DNA of 64,000 nucleotides from Glutinoglossum americanum (Eukaryota > Ascomycota > Geoglossomycetes > Geoglossales > Geoglossaceae), in the NCBI GenBank assembly GCA_020080175.1, contig JAGHQL010000022.1:124001-188000 (forward strand), read 5' to 3'. The notes below the pieces were generated by a model. The model did no database searches. It saw only the letters and a list, made by a program, of their open reading frames with translations, and was not told where the DNA came from. Shown one piece after another: positions 49,348 to 60,957 of the stretch (within the stretch, counting starts at the first letter, position 1; the number at the start of each line of letters is the position of its first letter). Made by a program: the position numbers and the translations under genes.

Positions 49348-50922
49348 TTGGAGGGGTGGGGGAGATGGAGGGCAGTCTACCACCGCCGTCACGGTGTCGG
49401 TGAATCAACAAGGCAAGAAATTAGACAGCTATTAGATAGTACAGGGGAGTTTATTTTATTTGGGTGTTTCTCTCTTTCCGCTAAGGTGTTTGATTTTATT
49501 TCCGTAGGGCGTTTCTTAGCTTCACCTTCCCATCTCTCCTTTCTCTTTGATTTAGACTCGGAGTGGAAAGCTGGGGCATGAGCATGATCACGAGCATGAG
49601 TGGCGTCTTGAACCAAACTTTCATTTTTCTACGCATTGCAAGAAACCCATAAAGGCATGTATATATGCGTACCGGAGCATTCAGCATCCTCTCTTTCTTT
49701 TTCTTTTTTTCTTCTTATTTCTCGGAGGGGGAAGGCGGTGGCGTCACAAAGGTTCTACAAGGGGGGAGGTGTTGATCAACAGTGAAACTTTTTTTTTTTT
49801 TTGAATAAATGAATGAATAACGATTTTTTTTTTTCCCTCTTTTTTTTCCCGTTCCGATCCCAGGAATTCTCTATGAAAAAAAAAACCCCTCCAACTAACT
49901 CCGTTTGAGGGTTAGCGCGCAAAGTCCGCTCGGTTGGGTGGTTTCTGGGTATTCAACCCCCCCCCCCCTAACCCGGGTAAAGCTCACGAAGCAGCGCGTG
50001 GCTGATGCAGTCCAGCGTGGGGGGTCCTCCCCCCTCGCTTCCACGAAAGAAAGAAAAAAAAATTTTTTTTCTTCCTTTACGAAAAAAAATTTTTTTTTTT
50101 TTTCGCTTTCGCTTAAAGGGGGTGGAGGATGCGTGGGGTGCCCGCTAGGGCCCCAGCACTCTCTTCTCCCCTCTCCCCTCCCCTCTCGAACCGGCGGAGG
50201 CATCCGGCGAAAGCTTTGGTTGGGTTTGGGGTTGGCTCATGCGACGAGGGAGAGAAGGGAGGGGGGGGAGGGGGGGGTGTACGAGAATTGTTTTTTTTTT
50301 TTTAAAAAATATTTTTTGGATTCGGGAATTAGATGTATGTATATATTCTGTACAGCGGGGATGATGATGATGGTGGTGGTGGTGGTGGTCGCTTCGATTT
50401 GGGGGGAATAATAAAGTTTCTTCTGTTTTTTGTTTTTTGTTTTTTGTCTTTCCTCCCGGGAGAGTAACAGAGTATGTACGAGGGAGAGGGCAAGAGGGAG
50501 AAAAGAAGAGAAAAAAAAGCTTGAAGCTTGAAGCTGAATATTTTGTCTGTCTGTCTGGTGTAGTAAGGTAATAATAGTAATAGTAATAGTAGTAGTAGAA
50601 TTTCGCCCAATCCGTCCCTTATAAAAAAAAAAGACCACATTATGCCCACCATTCCAATATGACACTGTAATAGGGCGCGCGCCCTGACTTACGATTAAAA
50701 AGAATTAAAAAAAAAAAAACTCCTGCCCCCGACCTCTTCGCTGAAGACTGGTGGAGCAGAGGGAAAAAGGCGCGGTTGGGGGGGGGGTCCGCTAGATGGT
50801 GAGACTTAAGCCCCAAATGGAAAGGAAAAAAAAAAAAAGACTCCAGGATGGAGTAGGAGTCTCCTGAACTGTTGAAAGTAAGATCCCACTCCCCCACCAA
50901 AAAAAGGGACGCAATGAACTTC
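49348..50922. repeat. Convergent spacer full of homopolymers and simple repeats
   Basis: About 1.6 kb between two 3' ends. It includes A/T tracts (49789-49802, 50058-50103, 50290-50315), a run of C near 49961, (GTTTTTT)x3 at 50425-50445, a GATGATGGTGG array near 50360-50390 and an AATAGT/AGT array near 50567-50600. No gene is supported. Confidence 0.7.
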
Positions 50923-53561
50923 CTAAGAGTCATCAAATTGCTCCCCCCTAGTCAGTCCCCCCGCTGCGTCCTCGCAATCCTCCCCACCACCACGCCCCCC
51001 CATCCACGCCCTCGCCTCACCGCCAGGCCCCGCCCCGGTCCCTGCCCCTGCCCCTGCCCCTGCTCCCGAAAAGCTAAACCGATCTTCTCCACCCCCGCCT
51101 CCGCCAACAGGAGGAAACCCGCCTGAAGCTGGAATCATATACGCTTCATAGCCGCCCGAGCCACTCGATGTTGACGTTGAAGGGGACGCCAGGCCCGAAA
51201 TGTTGGACTGGTGATCGGCGGGGAATTGGTCCATGGACTCTCCAGAGTAAATTTCCGAGTCGTTGTGATTGAGTTGTCTCGGGTAGGTGAATGTCGAATC
51301 GCTTGAGCCGTGGGGGGGCTGGGGCGCGTCGGCCATTAATTGGTCCTGGGAGTGTTGGGGCTGGGCGTAATTGCTCCCCTGTGCCGTTCTCGCCTGAGAT
51401 TCTGCCTCGGGCCCCCCGTTGGCGTAACCACGTTTGTTCCCGACTTCCGCCGAGAAAAGCGGTTCCTTGTCTCCCAGCCCCCGAAGCAGACCGGTTGAAG
51501 CATCTAGCATACCAACCGCAAACTCCATGAACTCCGCTCCCTTGCTGCTGACTCTCAAAGTCCATCTATACTCTCCTAACCGAGATTTGTAAAACTCCGC
51601 TTCTTCCTTCCCCGGTGCTGTCGCCCATAAAAGACTGCCAAACGTACCGATAAGCGCGAAATTCACTTTTGATGCGAAATACCAAAATGATTGGAGATGC
51701 TCCGGTTTTAGCCGGTTGACAAAGTCCATGGCGGAAATGAGGCGTGTCTTTGCTGCCGAGCGGCAAATGTGCAAAAGGTATGGATCTGTAGTTGCTGGAT
51801 TAAGTGAACGGACGATGCGGCGATGAAGAGTAATTTCCGTAGCAAAGTAGGCGAGATGGAGGTACCCTGATACGCAAAGCGTAAGTTTTGCACAGCATCG
51901 GAACTAAGGGGCCCGGGGTGATTTACCGGTCGATGATAACTTCCTGATCTTCGTACTATCCATCCTCAAGCAGCCCGGCAGTCTTGCGAACCATTCCTTT
52001 AGCTTTATCTGAACCGGCTTCGCCTTTTCCAGTATCAGGCGCGTGCCATCTTTGCCCTCATTCTCAATCTCTTGAATCGCCTTGATTGTGTAAAATGTCT
52101 CTAAAACCTCTGATAAGATCTCCGTGAGCGTAATCATCTGGCTGAATAGCATCATTCCCTTTTCCACCTCTGTGCTGCCCTCCTCGTCGTCTTCGTCCGC
52201 CGCGTTTTCGGGAAAGTCTTCTTTGACCACAGGTCTGACTGCCCAATTCGATCGAACGATATGAGAAGGGCGTCCGTGTGTCAGAGCTCCCCATTTGTCC
52301 TGCATGAACAATGCCCACGCCAGACGTTTCCTTAAGCCTCGCTCCCAATCGGGGATCTTCCACTTGGAGCAATCCAGATGCAGCCCTAGTTCCTGACCGA
52401 TAGCCACTAGCTGTGCCGTCAACGCCCAAGAATCGCCCTCTGGTCGCTGCAGAAGCAATAATCCAGCTTGGACGGTTGAGAGCTTCGGTCTGTGGATCAC
52501 GTCATTGATAGTCTTCAGCGCCAATCTCTCCAGCTCCTTCACGTCAGGTTTTGGCAGACTGGCCAAGTCACTGCTGTAGGACCACCAATTAAGTACTAGG
52601 ATGTACACAGCTGCCAGCAATGGAGGAGAAAATTCCCGGTGTGTCCTATTATATTTTTCTAGGTAAACCTTTTTATGTAGTATTGGAAAACTTGGATGGA
52701 CAATTCGAAAGTACAGGTTTATCAATGCCTGGCCGTGTGGGGCCACGACGCTTTCGATGGCATCAAGATCCGCCATCTCGTCACCATGGTTCTGGGAACC
52801 CTGATCCGGCAGCATAAGGAAAGTGTCGAGATCGCTCACCCGCCGTAGTGCTCCACGTGATAGTGAGTACTCATCTTTCCGGTCGAAGGGAGACAGGTTT
52901 ATCAGGCATGGTTCGAACTCGTTGGTAGAGCCGACATGCGAACTGTGACGGTGATTTTGGAGGCCTAGAGTCTTCTTAAGAAGAGATGGACCCTTAAGGT
53001 TTGCGTAATCGTCGACGGGAGCATTGGTTCTGATGTTTGGCGCGGAAGAGCCAGTGTTTTGCGAAGGCCTTCTAGAGTGCTCCGTGTCTGGAGATCTACA
53101 ACCGAGAAGACGTTAGGAAAATATCCCATTGCCCAAAAAAAAAAAACAAAAACAAAAGCGAAGGCAGTCGGTTTTCTTGCATACCTCCTCTTTGAGGTGT
53201 CCTCTTCCCTCCCGTCACTGTTCAACCTCCTCTTACGCGGCTGCGGGCTCTGTACAAATGTACACTCCTGCTTATGAAACTCACACAAGACGCAAACCTC
53301 CGCTCCTTCGTGTATGACACACCTGCTCTTCCTCCTTCGGCAGGCATCGCAAGGACGATCTCTTCTGGTACGGGTGTTGGCAGGCTCCGTAGGTCCCTGC
53401 TGTGTCGTAGTACTTGGTGAGGCCATCACCGGGGTTACTTTGGGCTTTATCAAGGTATCTCGTGCTGATGTTTGCGGCCTCTCCGAACGGGACTGCGCAG
53501 CAGCGATTGGTATTGGGATAGGGCGAGAGATAGAGGTGTGTGCGGCCATTGCGGTTGTCAT
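50923..53561 (-). CDS. Zn2Cys6 regulator resembling TamA/Dal81
   Basis: TamA (Aspergillus) and Dal81 (yeast) are co-activators of nitrogen-catabolic genes such as those for GABA, urea and allantoin use. Exons complement(50923..51866, 51927..53095, 53185..53561) give 829 aa. The zinc cluster near residue 70 has spacing C-x2-C-x6-C-x8-C-x2-C-x6-C (RPCDACRRRKSRC, then CVLCEFHKQEC), followed by a basic PRKRR. The fungal-specific TF domain includes LGLQNHRHSSHVG, FRIVHPSFPILHKKVYLEKY, LQRPEGDSWALTAQLVAIGQ, GLHLDCSKWKIPDWERGLRK and KWGALTHGRPSHI, which I recall from TamA-like proteins. The C-terminal 250 residues are disordered with a Gly/Ala repeat (SGAGAGAGAGTGAG). The orthology call is from memory of the family and needs a search. 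The next genes are a permease and an amide hydrolase, which fits a nitrogen role. Confidence 0.85.
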
Positions 53562-54716
53562 ATTGCCCTTGGCAGAGCTGAATTGTGTCCCGGGTAGCTA
53601 AGCAACTGTGGCTGGAGAGTCAATGATAACATGGGAGGCTTGCTACAGGGTCTATCGACAGAACAGGACGGTATTCCACGTCCCCGGGGGACCAGTGCGC
53701 AGTCGTTGGGCTCGAGTGCCTTGCCCTTGACCTTGTCGTTGGGAAGATAAAGCAGAATGACTGCCGTATCACGGGTAGCCTTCGGAGCTGGGATCGATTA
53801 TCCGCAGAGCACGGATGGCTCAAGCTGCGGGATAGCCTCGCGCCAAATTTGGGGAGACGAGACACGAGTGATTGCGCGCGGGAGATTTAGATGCTCGATC
53901 CGATCCCGCGGGTTCGCTGTGATCGAATCAAACCAGCTCCGCTCAAGACGCAGGCAGAGCGTACAGATCTAACGCGAGCAGCACTGCAGTTGTTATCGCA
54001 GGTGCGGTGGCATAGAGGATGAAGCAAGCACAGAGGCAGGGCCAAAGCTGCCCAGGGACAGGAGGCATCAACGAATTTGCGGCGACTACCACCAGAGGCG
54101 GTATACGCGGTACACGGTGCGCCTTCTGCACACATTCGCGTGGGGAGTGACATCCGTCCATGTCCGGATCTGACATCTGACATTTCCAGGACGTAAGATA
54201 AATTCAATAGAGTTCCCTTTCCGGAACGTCTCTGGGTGTTTGGGCTCGGTTGACGTAGCAGGGAGCAGCTGCGGGAGCGGGCCTTGATAGGCTCGCTGCG
54301 TGAGATTCAGTGCCACAGATAAGGCAAGAGATAACGCTGGGGCCCTGCCCAATCAAGGCGCCCGATGAGGCGGACCACCAGCGAATCTCGACATAACGCC
54401 GACGCTGGGCTGATAACTGCTCAGCTACGGACTCGGAGTCTGTGGGGTTCGTTAGGTAATGTCCGCGAGATGCATAATCTACGACTGGTTAAATTTACGG
54501 CATGAATTACCCAATTTCCGCGAGGGAGTGCGTCACGTGTGGCGCGCGTCACCCAAACTGGACTGGGCGTGGAGCGTGGTCAAAATACCTTCGCGATACA
54601 TGATTGCAAGATTCCACACGAGATCAGCCTAAGGAAGACATGACAATCATCTGGTAAACGACGGTGCCAGTAACGGAAGGAGATGCTCCAAGCGTTCGCC
54701 TGCAAACCCGAGTTTC
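53562..54716. promoter_or_regulatory. Promoter region of the TamA/Dal81-like gene
   Basis: About 1.15 kb between the permease stop and the regulator start, both on the minus strand. A CACGTG with TCACGTGT context lies at 54535. No gene is supported; short open frames on both strands lack domains. Confidence 0.4.
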
Positions 54717-57089
54717 TTACACAGGGCTGACTTCCTTTGTCGACCCGATGGCCTCGCTCTTCTCGTAGCCAACCACGTCGCCGGCCTCCTCCTCGGGTGA
54801 AATGTCGCCTTTCTGCGGCGGATACACTGCTACATCCACCATAGCGCTGGTCGGTGGAGAGATATACTTGCAAATAACGTAGTAGCTGAGCAACGCGACG
54901 GTGAACCCGAAAAACCACGCAAAGGTGTAGATCTAAGGAAGTTATTGGTATCACTGTATGCAGCGTCCCGATCGCAAGGGCTCGAGGAATGCTCACCTTC
55001 CAGGCGCCGCTGATTGCGAGATCGTTCTTGATTGATTTGGCGAATCCGGGAAGAACTGGGATGAAGCCGAGGAAGAATGATGTAAAGGCCCTCCAATTGA
55101 AGCCGTAATCGTACCAATAGATTCCGTGGTCCTTGTACAGCTCGTGGACATTGAGCTTCTGCTTCTTGATCAAGTAATAATCGGAGACCATCGTCCCCGC
55201 AAGGGGCCCCATGAGGCATGAATAACCCGACAAAAACGATAGAAGGCCCGAGGCATTCTTGATGATGTTCCAGGGGGTCGACACGACGCAGAAGACGCTG
55301 ATAATCAACGTGGCACGATAAATATTGATATACTTCGGGTACATGCCGCTAATGTCGTTACTGAACGGATAGGTTCCTTTATTCGTTATTAGTAAATAAA
55401 TGCAGTTTCTATAATTGCGGGAATAAATCTTTGCCAGACATACCCGCAGCGACCTGATTGCCAATGGTTGCGAGCATGAAGCTAAGTGCCGTGAAAAACT
55501 TCGCAGCCCTTGAATCAAAGTTTTCAAGGACAGCAGGCATGTACCATTGGAACTCGCCCCAGATTTGTAGATGAGCTGAACAGACAAAAATTGGAGTCAG
55601 GGCCCCAAGGGTGCCAATAACAGGCAATGCAAGGAACTGATGGTACCCAGCGAATTGGTCCCTAGAAAAGCGACCAAAGTCCTAACGTTTCCGAATTAGC
55701 ATAGCCCCATGACCCGGCAAGGCAATGGCGTCAATGGGTGAGAAGGGAGGCTTACGGGCATGTTGACGGCCAACGAGGAAAAGAGCCCAATCATCACATT
55801 CAAACCTGTTAAGGCGCTGTATGCAGTATTCATGTAACTGCTCGTGAGTTTCACAGGGCCTTTTACCAATGGTCCGCCGCCATGCGTAACAATAGCGGCC
55901 CAAAGGAATAGGGCCAAGAATGTTGGTGGGACAACGATAGCTTTCACGAAGAAAAGGATTCGGAGCTTCTTGATCGGCATGAGAGCTAGAATGGTCTGGA
56001 CAATCCAGTAGAGGAAGAAGCAGAGCAAGCCAGCAGCTGTTGTTTTGAATGTAGTTGTCAGCATGCAATTCCTGATTAATACCCTGCAGATGCGTGGTAA
56101 ACCAAAGGGGAAAAAAGGGGGAAACAACGAAAAGATGATGTAGGTAATGCTCTGGCTTCGGAAAGCGCCCAAGTCCGGTGAACCAGATTGTCAAAGGGAT
56201 AAAGGGTGGCAGTGAAGAGGGGTGAAATAGGAGGACATACAAGTGATGTTTGCATTTTCCGGTAGGTGATTTGGAAATCTTTTGAAGCTAGGCCAGATTG
56301 CCTCGAGGCAGCATTTCAGAAAATCCCCGGCTTGGACGCACAAAATAGCAGTCCACCTTCAGACAAGTCAGCAGTCGAATGGCGTACTAGATGCAATAGG
56401 GAACGAACATCATAGCGACAAAAGCTCTGAGTTACATCACTATCGTTAGCCACAGCCACCCGGAGGCGTAGGAGAGCAGATATAAAGGGGTCTAACCTGA
56501 TACAGATCATCGGATAAGAGCCTGTTCGATGTTATAGTAGTGAGCCTTCGTGCTAGGAGATACCATAGTCGCCAACATATCGGCTTACCAAACATCCCAA
56601 ACACGCTTCTAACGATAACAGGGTACGGAATGTTGTACGTCGCTCCCATCTACGATTGCATGTCAGTGGATGTGCCTGCGGTCTCTAGGGCAGCATATGA
56701 CCTACTTTACCAGTTAAAGTGATAACAACACTACAGATGAGGAACCCGAAGAAGACAATTGGGATTGTCTGTCTAGCGGTGAAGCCGAGGGATATGACCG
56801 CAGAAACAGTGCTGGCCAAGGGAGGGGCAAGCATGTCGGAGCACCAATAAGCCCAGAAGTCAAGCGGACCCCAGATTCGAAGCTCGACGGGGACAGGATC
56901 CAAGTCTAGTAACCGACCAAGTTAGAGACCGAGCTTCCAATTGGGATCACGTAGATGGAAAAAGAAGTAGTGCATACCCTTGTTGGACCATCTCGGAGAG
57001 TTCTGATAGATCCCAGCTTTGAATGGCACTCGCAAGTGCAAGTGAGGCCTGATCCTCTCCTTGAGGCGGTTTGGGGAGAGGAAAGACAT
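54717..57089 (-). CDS. NCS1-family (Fur-type) permease for nucleobase-like substrates
   Basis: NCS1 permeases import uracil, allantoin, uric acid, cytosine or related small ring or amide compounds with protons. Ten exons: complement(54717..54932, 54997..55376, 55444..55681, 55756..56036, 56241..56356, 56409..56426, 56497..56521, 56589..56649, 56706..56905, 56978..57089), 548 aa. The start is MSFLSPNRLKERIRPHL, then NKDLDPVPVELRIWGPLDFW (first membrane helix), GATYNIPYPVIVRSVFG, CIRAFVAMMWTAILCVQAGD, AIWPSFKRFPNHLPENANIT, AGLLCFFLYWIVQTILALM, SSYMNTAYSALTGLNVMIG, FTALSFMLATIGNQVAAG, FLSGYSCLMGPLAGTMVSDY and IYWYDYGFNWRAF. Two exons are only 25 and 18 nt, and the introns either side of the 18-nt exon have weak donors (GTTAGA, GTTCGT). 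All phases fit, and the protein has the family's normal length and about 12 helices. The substrate cannot be read from the sequence. Confidence 0.92.
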
Positions 57090-58109
57090 GGTGTCCTCAG
57101 TTGACCGGATTTAACGGGTAGATCTCGTGTATTTCTCCGCTGGAAGTTCTGGAAGGCAGGGATAGAACAGGGTTTTTCCGCGAGAATGGCCATTCCAGCC
57201 TGGTCCTCGGGATGTTTAAGTATTCGACGTTCCTGAAATCTCTGCATTGCACAAATAGTAAAAAAGAAAACAAAAAAAATGCAAGATTGTATCCAGTCCA
57301 CCGGACGGGGTACGCTGATATGGCCGTTGGGCCTAGGGCCCAAGATAGGTGTGGGGTTGTGACGGGTCCTGACGATCGTTTCCGCCTTCAAGACGAGCTC
57401 TGATTGAGTGATTGAGTCGGGCAAGAGGTCTTGTGCCGAACGCCCACGGGCCTCCAGGCCCTATTCCTTCGAGACACGCATGCATTTACTAAGTGGCGTA
57501 ACAGCTATTTCTTCGATAAGAGACGTGGTTGTCCAGTAGTCGCGGGACTTGGCCGACTCGTCCAGGCATAGTCGAACGCCTATCGAAGAAAAGAGGTGGT
57601 CCAAGCTCCATCCCAGCGCTAAGGTTCCGAAGCTCTACCAAGCTTCCCCCACAATAACTCTATTTGAGTGGTTCGCCGACGGCGCGTCGCCCCGTCCCCA
57701 TGGATATCTTCTGGCCCCCCTCACCGCTCGATACGGGTATATCTCAATCACGCACAGTCGATCGATATCCCTCAGCCCGTCTACCCAATCCAAGGATCTT
57801 AATTGCGCACTACGTAACCCGGGTCGAATTGCTACTCGTCCCTCGAAACCCTTGATTGCATGTTATGTACAGATGAACACCACCCCACCATCCATTGTCA
57901 GGTAAGCCAGCGGAGATCTGGAGACCATAATTTTTTATTTTGCTCTCTGTCCAAGTGCTTGTCCGTCTGTCGTGATTTATTTACCCGGGTTCCGCCGACA
58001 TTATAAAGTTGCTGTAATCTCTCTGGCTTCTTCATCTCTTGACGATCGCTGAGATTGCAAAGCCCTGGAGATTCCTTAAGGCGTAGGAGCCAATTCAGAT
58101 ATTGCCAAC
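57090..58109. promoter_or_regulatory. Divergent promoter permease / fused amide hydrolase
   Basis: About 1 kb between two divergent genes whose products could act in one pathway. No gene is supported inside it. Binding sites for nitrogen regulators (GATA-type) were not mapped systematically. Confidence 0.45.
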
Positions 58110-60957
58110 ATGGGTTTTAACTCCTTGCCCGAGGCGGTTACAGTCGACGCAAAGCCGTATGCCTTCACCTTCCCTCCGAGGCATACGGCCCTGCTCACCA
58201 TTGACATGCAGCGAGACTTTCTTCTTCCTAAGGGGTTTGGTGATATACAGGGAGGAGATCTCACTGCTGTCCAAGCTTCCATAGAACCTACAAAGCAATT
58301 GCTGGACCTTTTCCGCAGTGCTGGTATGCATGTTTTCCACACGCGCGAGGGCCACGTACCTGACCTCTCCGATTGCCCCTCTTCGAAGCTCGTGCGCCAA
58401 GCCGCGTGCCCAGACAACAAACAACATGGACTAGTGATAGGAGACAAAGGCGATATGGGCCGTCTGCTGGTTCGTGGCGAATATGGACACGATTTTGTCG
58501 ACGAGCTACAGCCAGTCCCGGGGGAGGTGGTAATTGACAAGCCGGGGAAGGGAGCGTTTTGGAACACTAGGTTGATGGAGAGGCTAAAGGCAAGGGGAAT
58601 TACACATTTGGTAGTCTCTGGTGTCACTACAGGTGCCTGGCCTCGAAGCGTGAGCGTTTAATGAGACGGTTCTTGTAGTTGACTTGATATACAGAGTGCT
58701 GTTTCGCGACGTCAATCCGTGAAGCCAACGATCGAGGCTTCGAATGCTGTAAGTGCATGATCCACCCGGAGAATTGAAAAAAAAAAAAAAAAAAGAAAGA
58801 AAAAAGAAAAATATGAAGCCCAAGTCCCCTATGCACACTCTCGCCGAAGCAGGCATCTCTTCTTAAGATTCGTTAGGGTGGTCGTTCAATGTTTTCCTGT
58901 AGTTTCTCTTGACCCCGCTTGACAAACACCAGAAGCCCTCCCAAAACTCTACAATATTGTGGGCGCTGGGTGGCCTTTGGATTCCTTCACGGACCATCTT
59001 CGATCGACCCAAGATTGATTGCGGGAGATTGAGAGGTCAACACATGGATCTCATTAACCGTTTTCTTCGTTGGGGAGCACCAACGCCAATATTAATTAAT
59101 GCCACTGCCGCTCCCGGCTTGTGTTTTCTCTAATCTTGTCCTCTATATGACCGAATACTCATTTCTTCCATGCAGGCGGAATCACGGAGGCCACGGCAGG
59201 TTACAACTCGGCATTCAAAACTTCATCCCTCGATATGATCCACTGGTCCCAAGGCCTGTTCGGTTTTGTGTCTGGTCTTCAGCCTCTTGCCGACGCCTTG
59301 TCCCCATACCTATCGAGCGGTAGTGCGCCCGGTGGTACTCCTCCGCAAACTCCACCCTTGTGGGATGGAAACCTCGACATTTCCGCTCTTGCCGCTGCGT
59401 ACCGCAGTGGTCTGTCGCCTGTGACCGTTGTCGACGCCCTATATGGAACAATTGAAGCGTACAAGGAGGTCGACCCTGCAGTGTGGATCTATCTAGCTCC
59501 TAAAGATATAATTCTTGCGGCGGCTAAGGAACTGATGACCAGATTTCCGGACAAAGAGAAACTGCCACCTCTATATGGCGTGCCTTTTAGTGTCAAGGAT
59601 AGCATAGACATTGCCGGTGTCTCGACTACTACAGCATGTCCGCCGCTGGCCTATATACCGTCGAAGTCCGCTGCAGTGTACGAGAAGGTGATCGAACAGG
59701 GTGCTCTCTTCATTGGCAAGACAAACCTGGACCAGTTAGCTACTGGATTGTCGGGATGCCGCTCACCATACGGTATCCCACGGTCTGTCTATAACAAAGA
59801 TTACATTTCCGGTGGCTCCTCAAGCGGGAATGCTGTCAGTGTTGGCGCTGGTCTTGTATCTTTTTCCCTCGCCACGGATACCGCTGGATCAGGAAGAGTG
59901 CCAGCAGCTCTCAATGGCGTTGTAGGCTACAAGCCGACGAGAGGAACCGTATCTTTCCAAGGAGTTACTCCTGCATGTCTTTCACTAGACTGCTGCTCAT
60001 TCATTTCTCGCAATGTTGAAGATGCGCGGAAAGTGTGGGAAGCCTGCGAAGGATACGATCCGAATGACCGATACTCAAAATCCACACCTCCCACCCTACG
60101 GCATGTGAACTCCCTAGGTTCCCAAGCAAAGTCGTTCAATTTCGGGATTCCTCCCCCTGAAGCGCTTGCGGTATGCGCCCCGGTGTACCGCAGTATGTTC
60201 AATGATGCGGTCAAAACATTACAGAGCATTGGAGGTAACTTGATTTACGTTGATTGGACACCTTTTGAAAAGGCGGGCAAACTGCTTTACGACGGTACCT
60301 TTGTTTCGGAGCGTTTGGCCGGTCTACCTGATGGATGGATGGAGTCCAACAAGGACCACTTGCATCCTGTCATCCGGGAGCTTTTCGAGGGAGTTGTGAA
60401 TAGAAACAGCACTGCAGTGCAGGCGTATCGAGATCTGCAGGCCAAGGCACTGTAAGCACCACACTTTTTTTCCTGCGGTATTCTTCTCCCCCGCCCTCCA
60501 AACAGCTCGAGTCGCTAACCCGTCCTTCTGCAGGTACACCCGCCAAGCAGAGGAAATCTTCGACCTCGGCCCCTCCGGAATAACTGTCCTCCTTGTCCCC
60601 TCAACCCCAACCCACTGGACCGTCTCCGAAGTCCTTGGCGACCCCATCACCAAGAACTCCGCCCTAGGGGAATTCACACACTTTGGTAACGTCCTAGACC
60701 TGGCCGGCATCTCCGTCCCCGCAGGAACCTATCCCGTGTCGAAACTCGCAAAGGCACCGTCGTATGCCGACCAGACACCGGTCTTGGGGTCGACGCCGGA
60801 TGCGGATTCCGGCAACGAGTCGGGGGAGGAGGAAGGGGGAAAGTTGCCGTTTGGCGTTACGCTCTTGGGGGGGAGTAGGACGGACGCGGAGGTGTTGGAG
60901 GTTGCGAGGAGGTTTGAGGGGGCGGTTAAGGCGAAGGGGAAGAAGAAGGGGGTATGA
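58110..60957 (+). CDS. Fusion: isochorismatase-like cysteine hydrolase (biuret-hydrolase type) plus allophanate-hydrolase amidase
   Basis: Exons 58110..58632, 58695..58748, 59176..60451 and 60534..60957 give 758 aa in one frame. Residues 1-230 are a cysteine hydrolase with triad D32 (TIDMQRDF), K144 (DKPGKGAF) and C177 (VTTECCFAT). It also has HTREGHVPDLSDCP and IGDKGDMGRLLVRGE, patterns I associate with biuret hydrolases, which cut biuret to allophanate and ammonia. From about residue 270 an amidase-signature domain of allophanate-hydrolase type follows. It has PLYGVPFSVKDSIDIAG (Lys), IGKTNLDQLATGLSGCRSPY, ISGGSSSGNAVSVGAGLVSF (cis-Ser), TDTAGSGRVPAALNGVVGYK (nucleophilic Ser), TPACLSLDCCSF and LPFGVTLLGGSRTDAEV. 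The usual allophanate-hydrolase C-terminal domain is absent. The second intron is 427 nt, far longer than its neighbours. It falls where the cysteine hydrolase fold normally has a few more residues, so a missed mini-exon is possible. The biuret assignment is inference; ureidoacrylate-like or other amides are alternatives. Confidence 0.85.

Noticed and set aside
56316-56510. Apparent decay of the permease between the third and sixth exons
   Set aside because: Two very short exons and two introns explain the region in full phase and yield the family sequence; the gene looks intact.
59099-59160. Possible hidden mini-exon reading CVFSNLV inside the long intron of the fused hydrolase
   Set aside because: It weakly resembles the missing segment but has no AG before it and no GT donor at the right phase. 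It is not listed as an exon.
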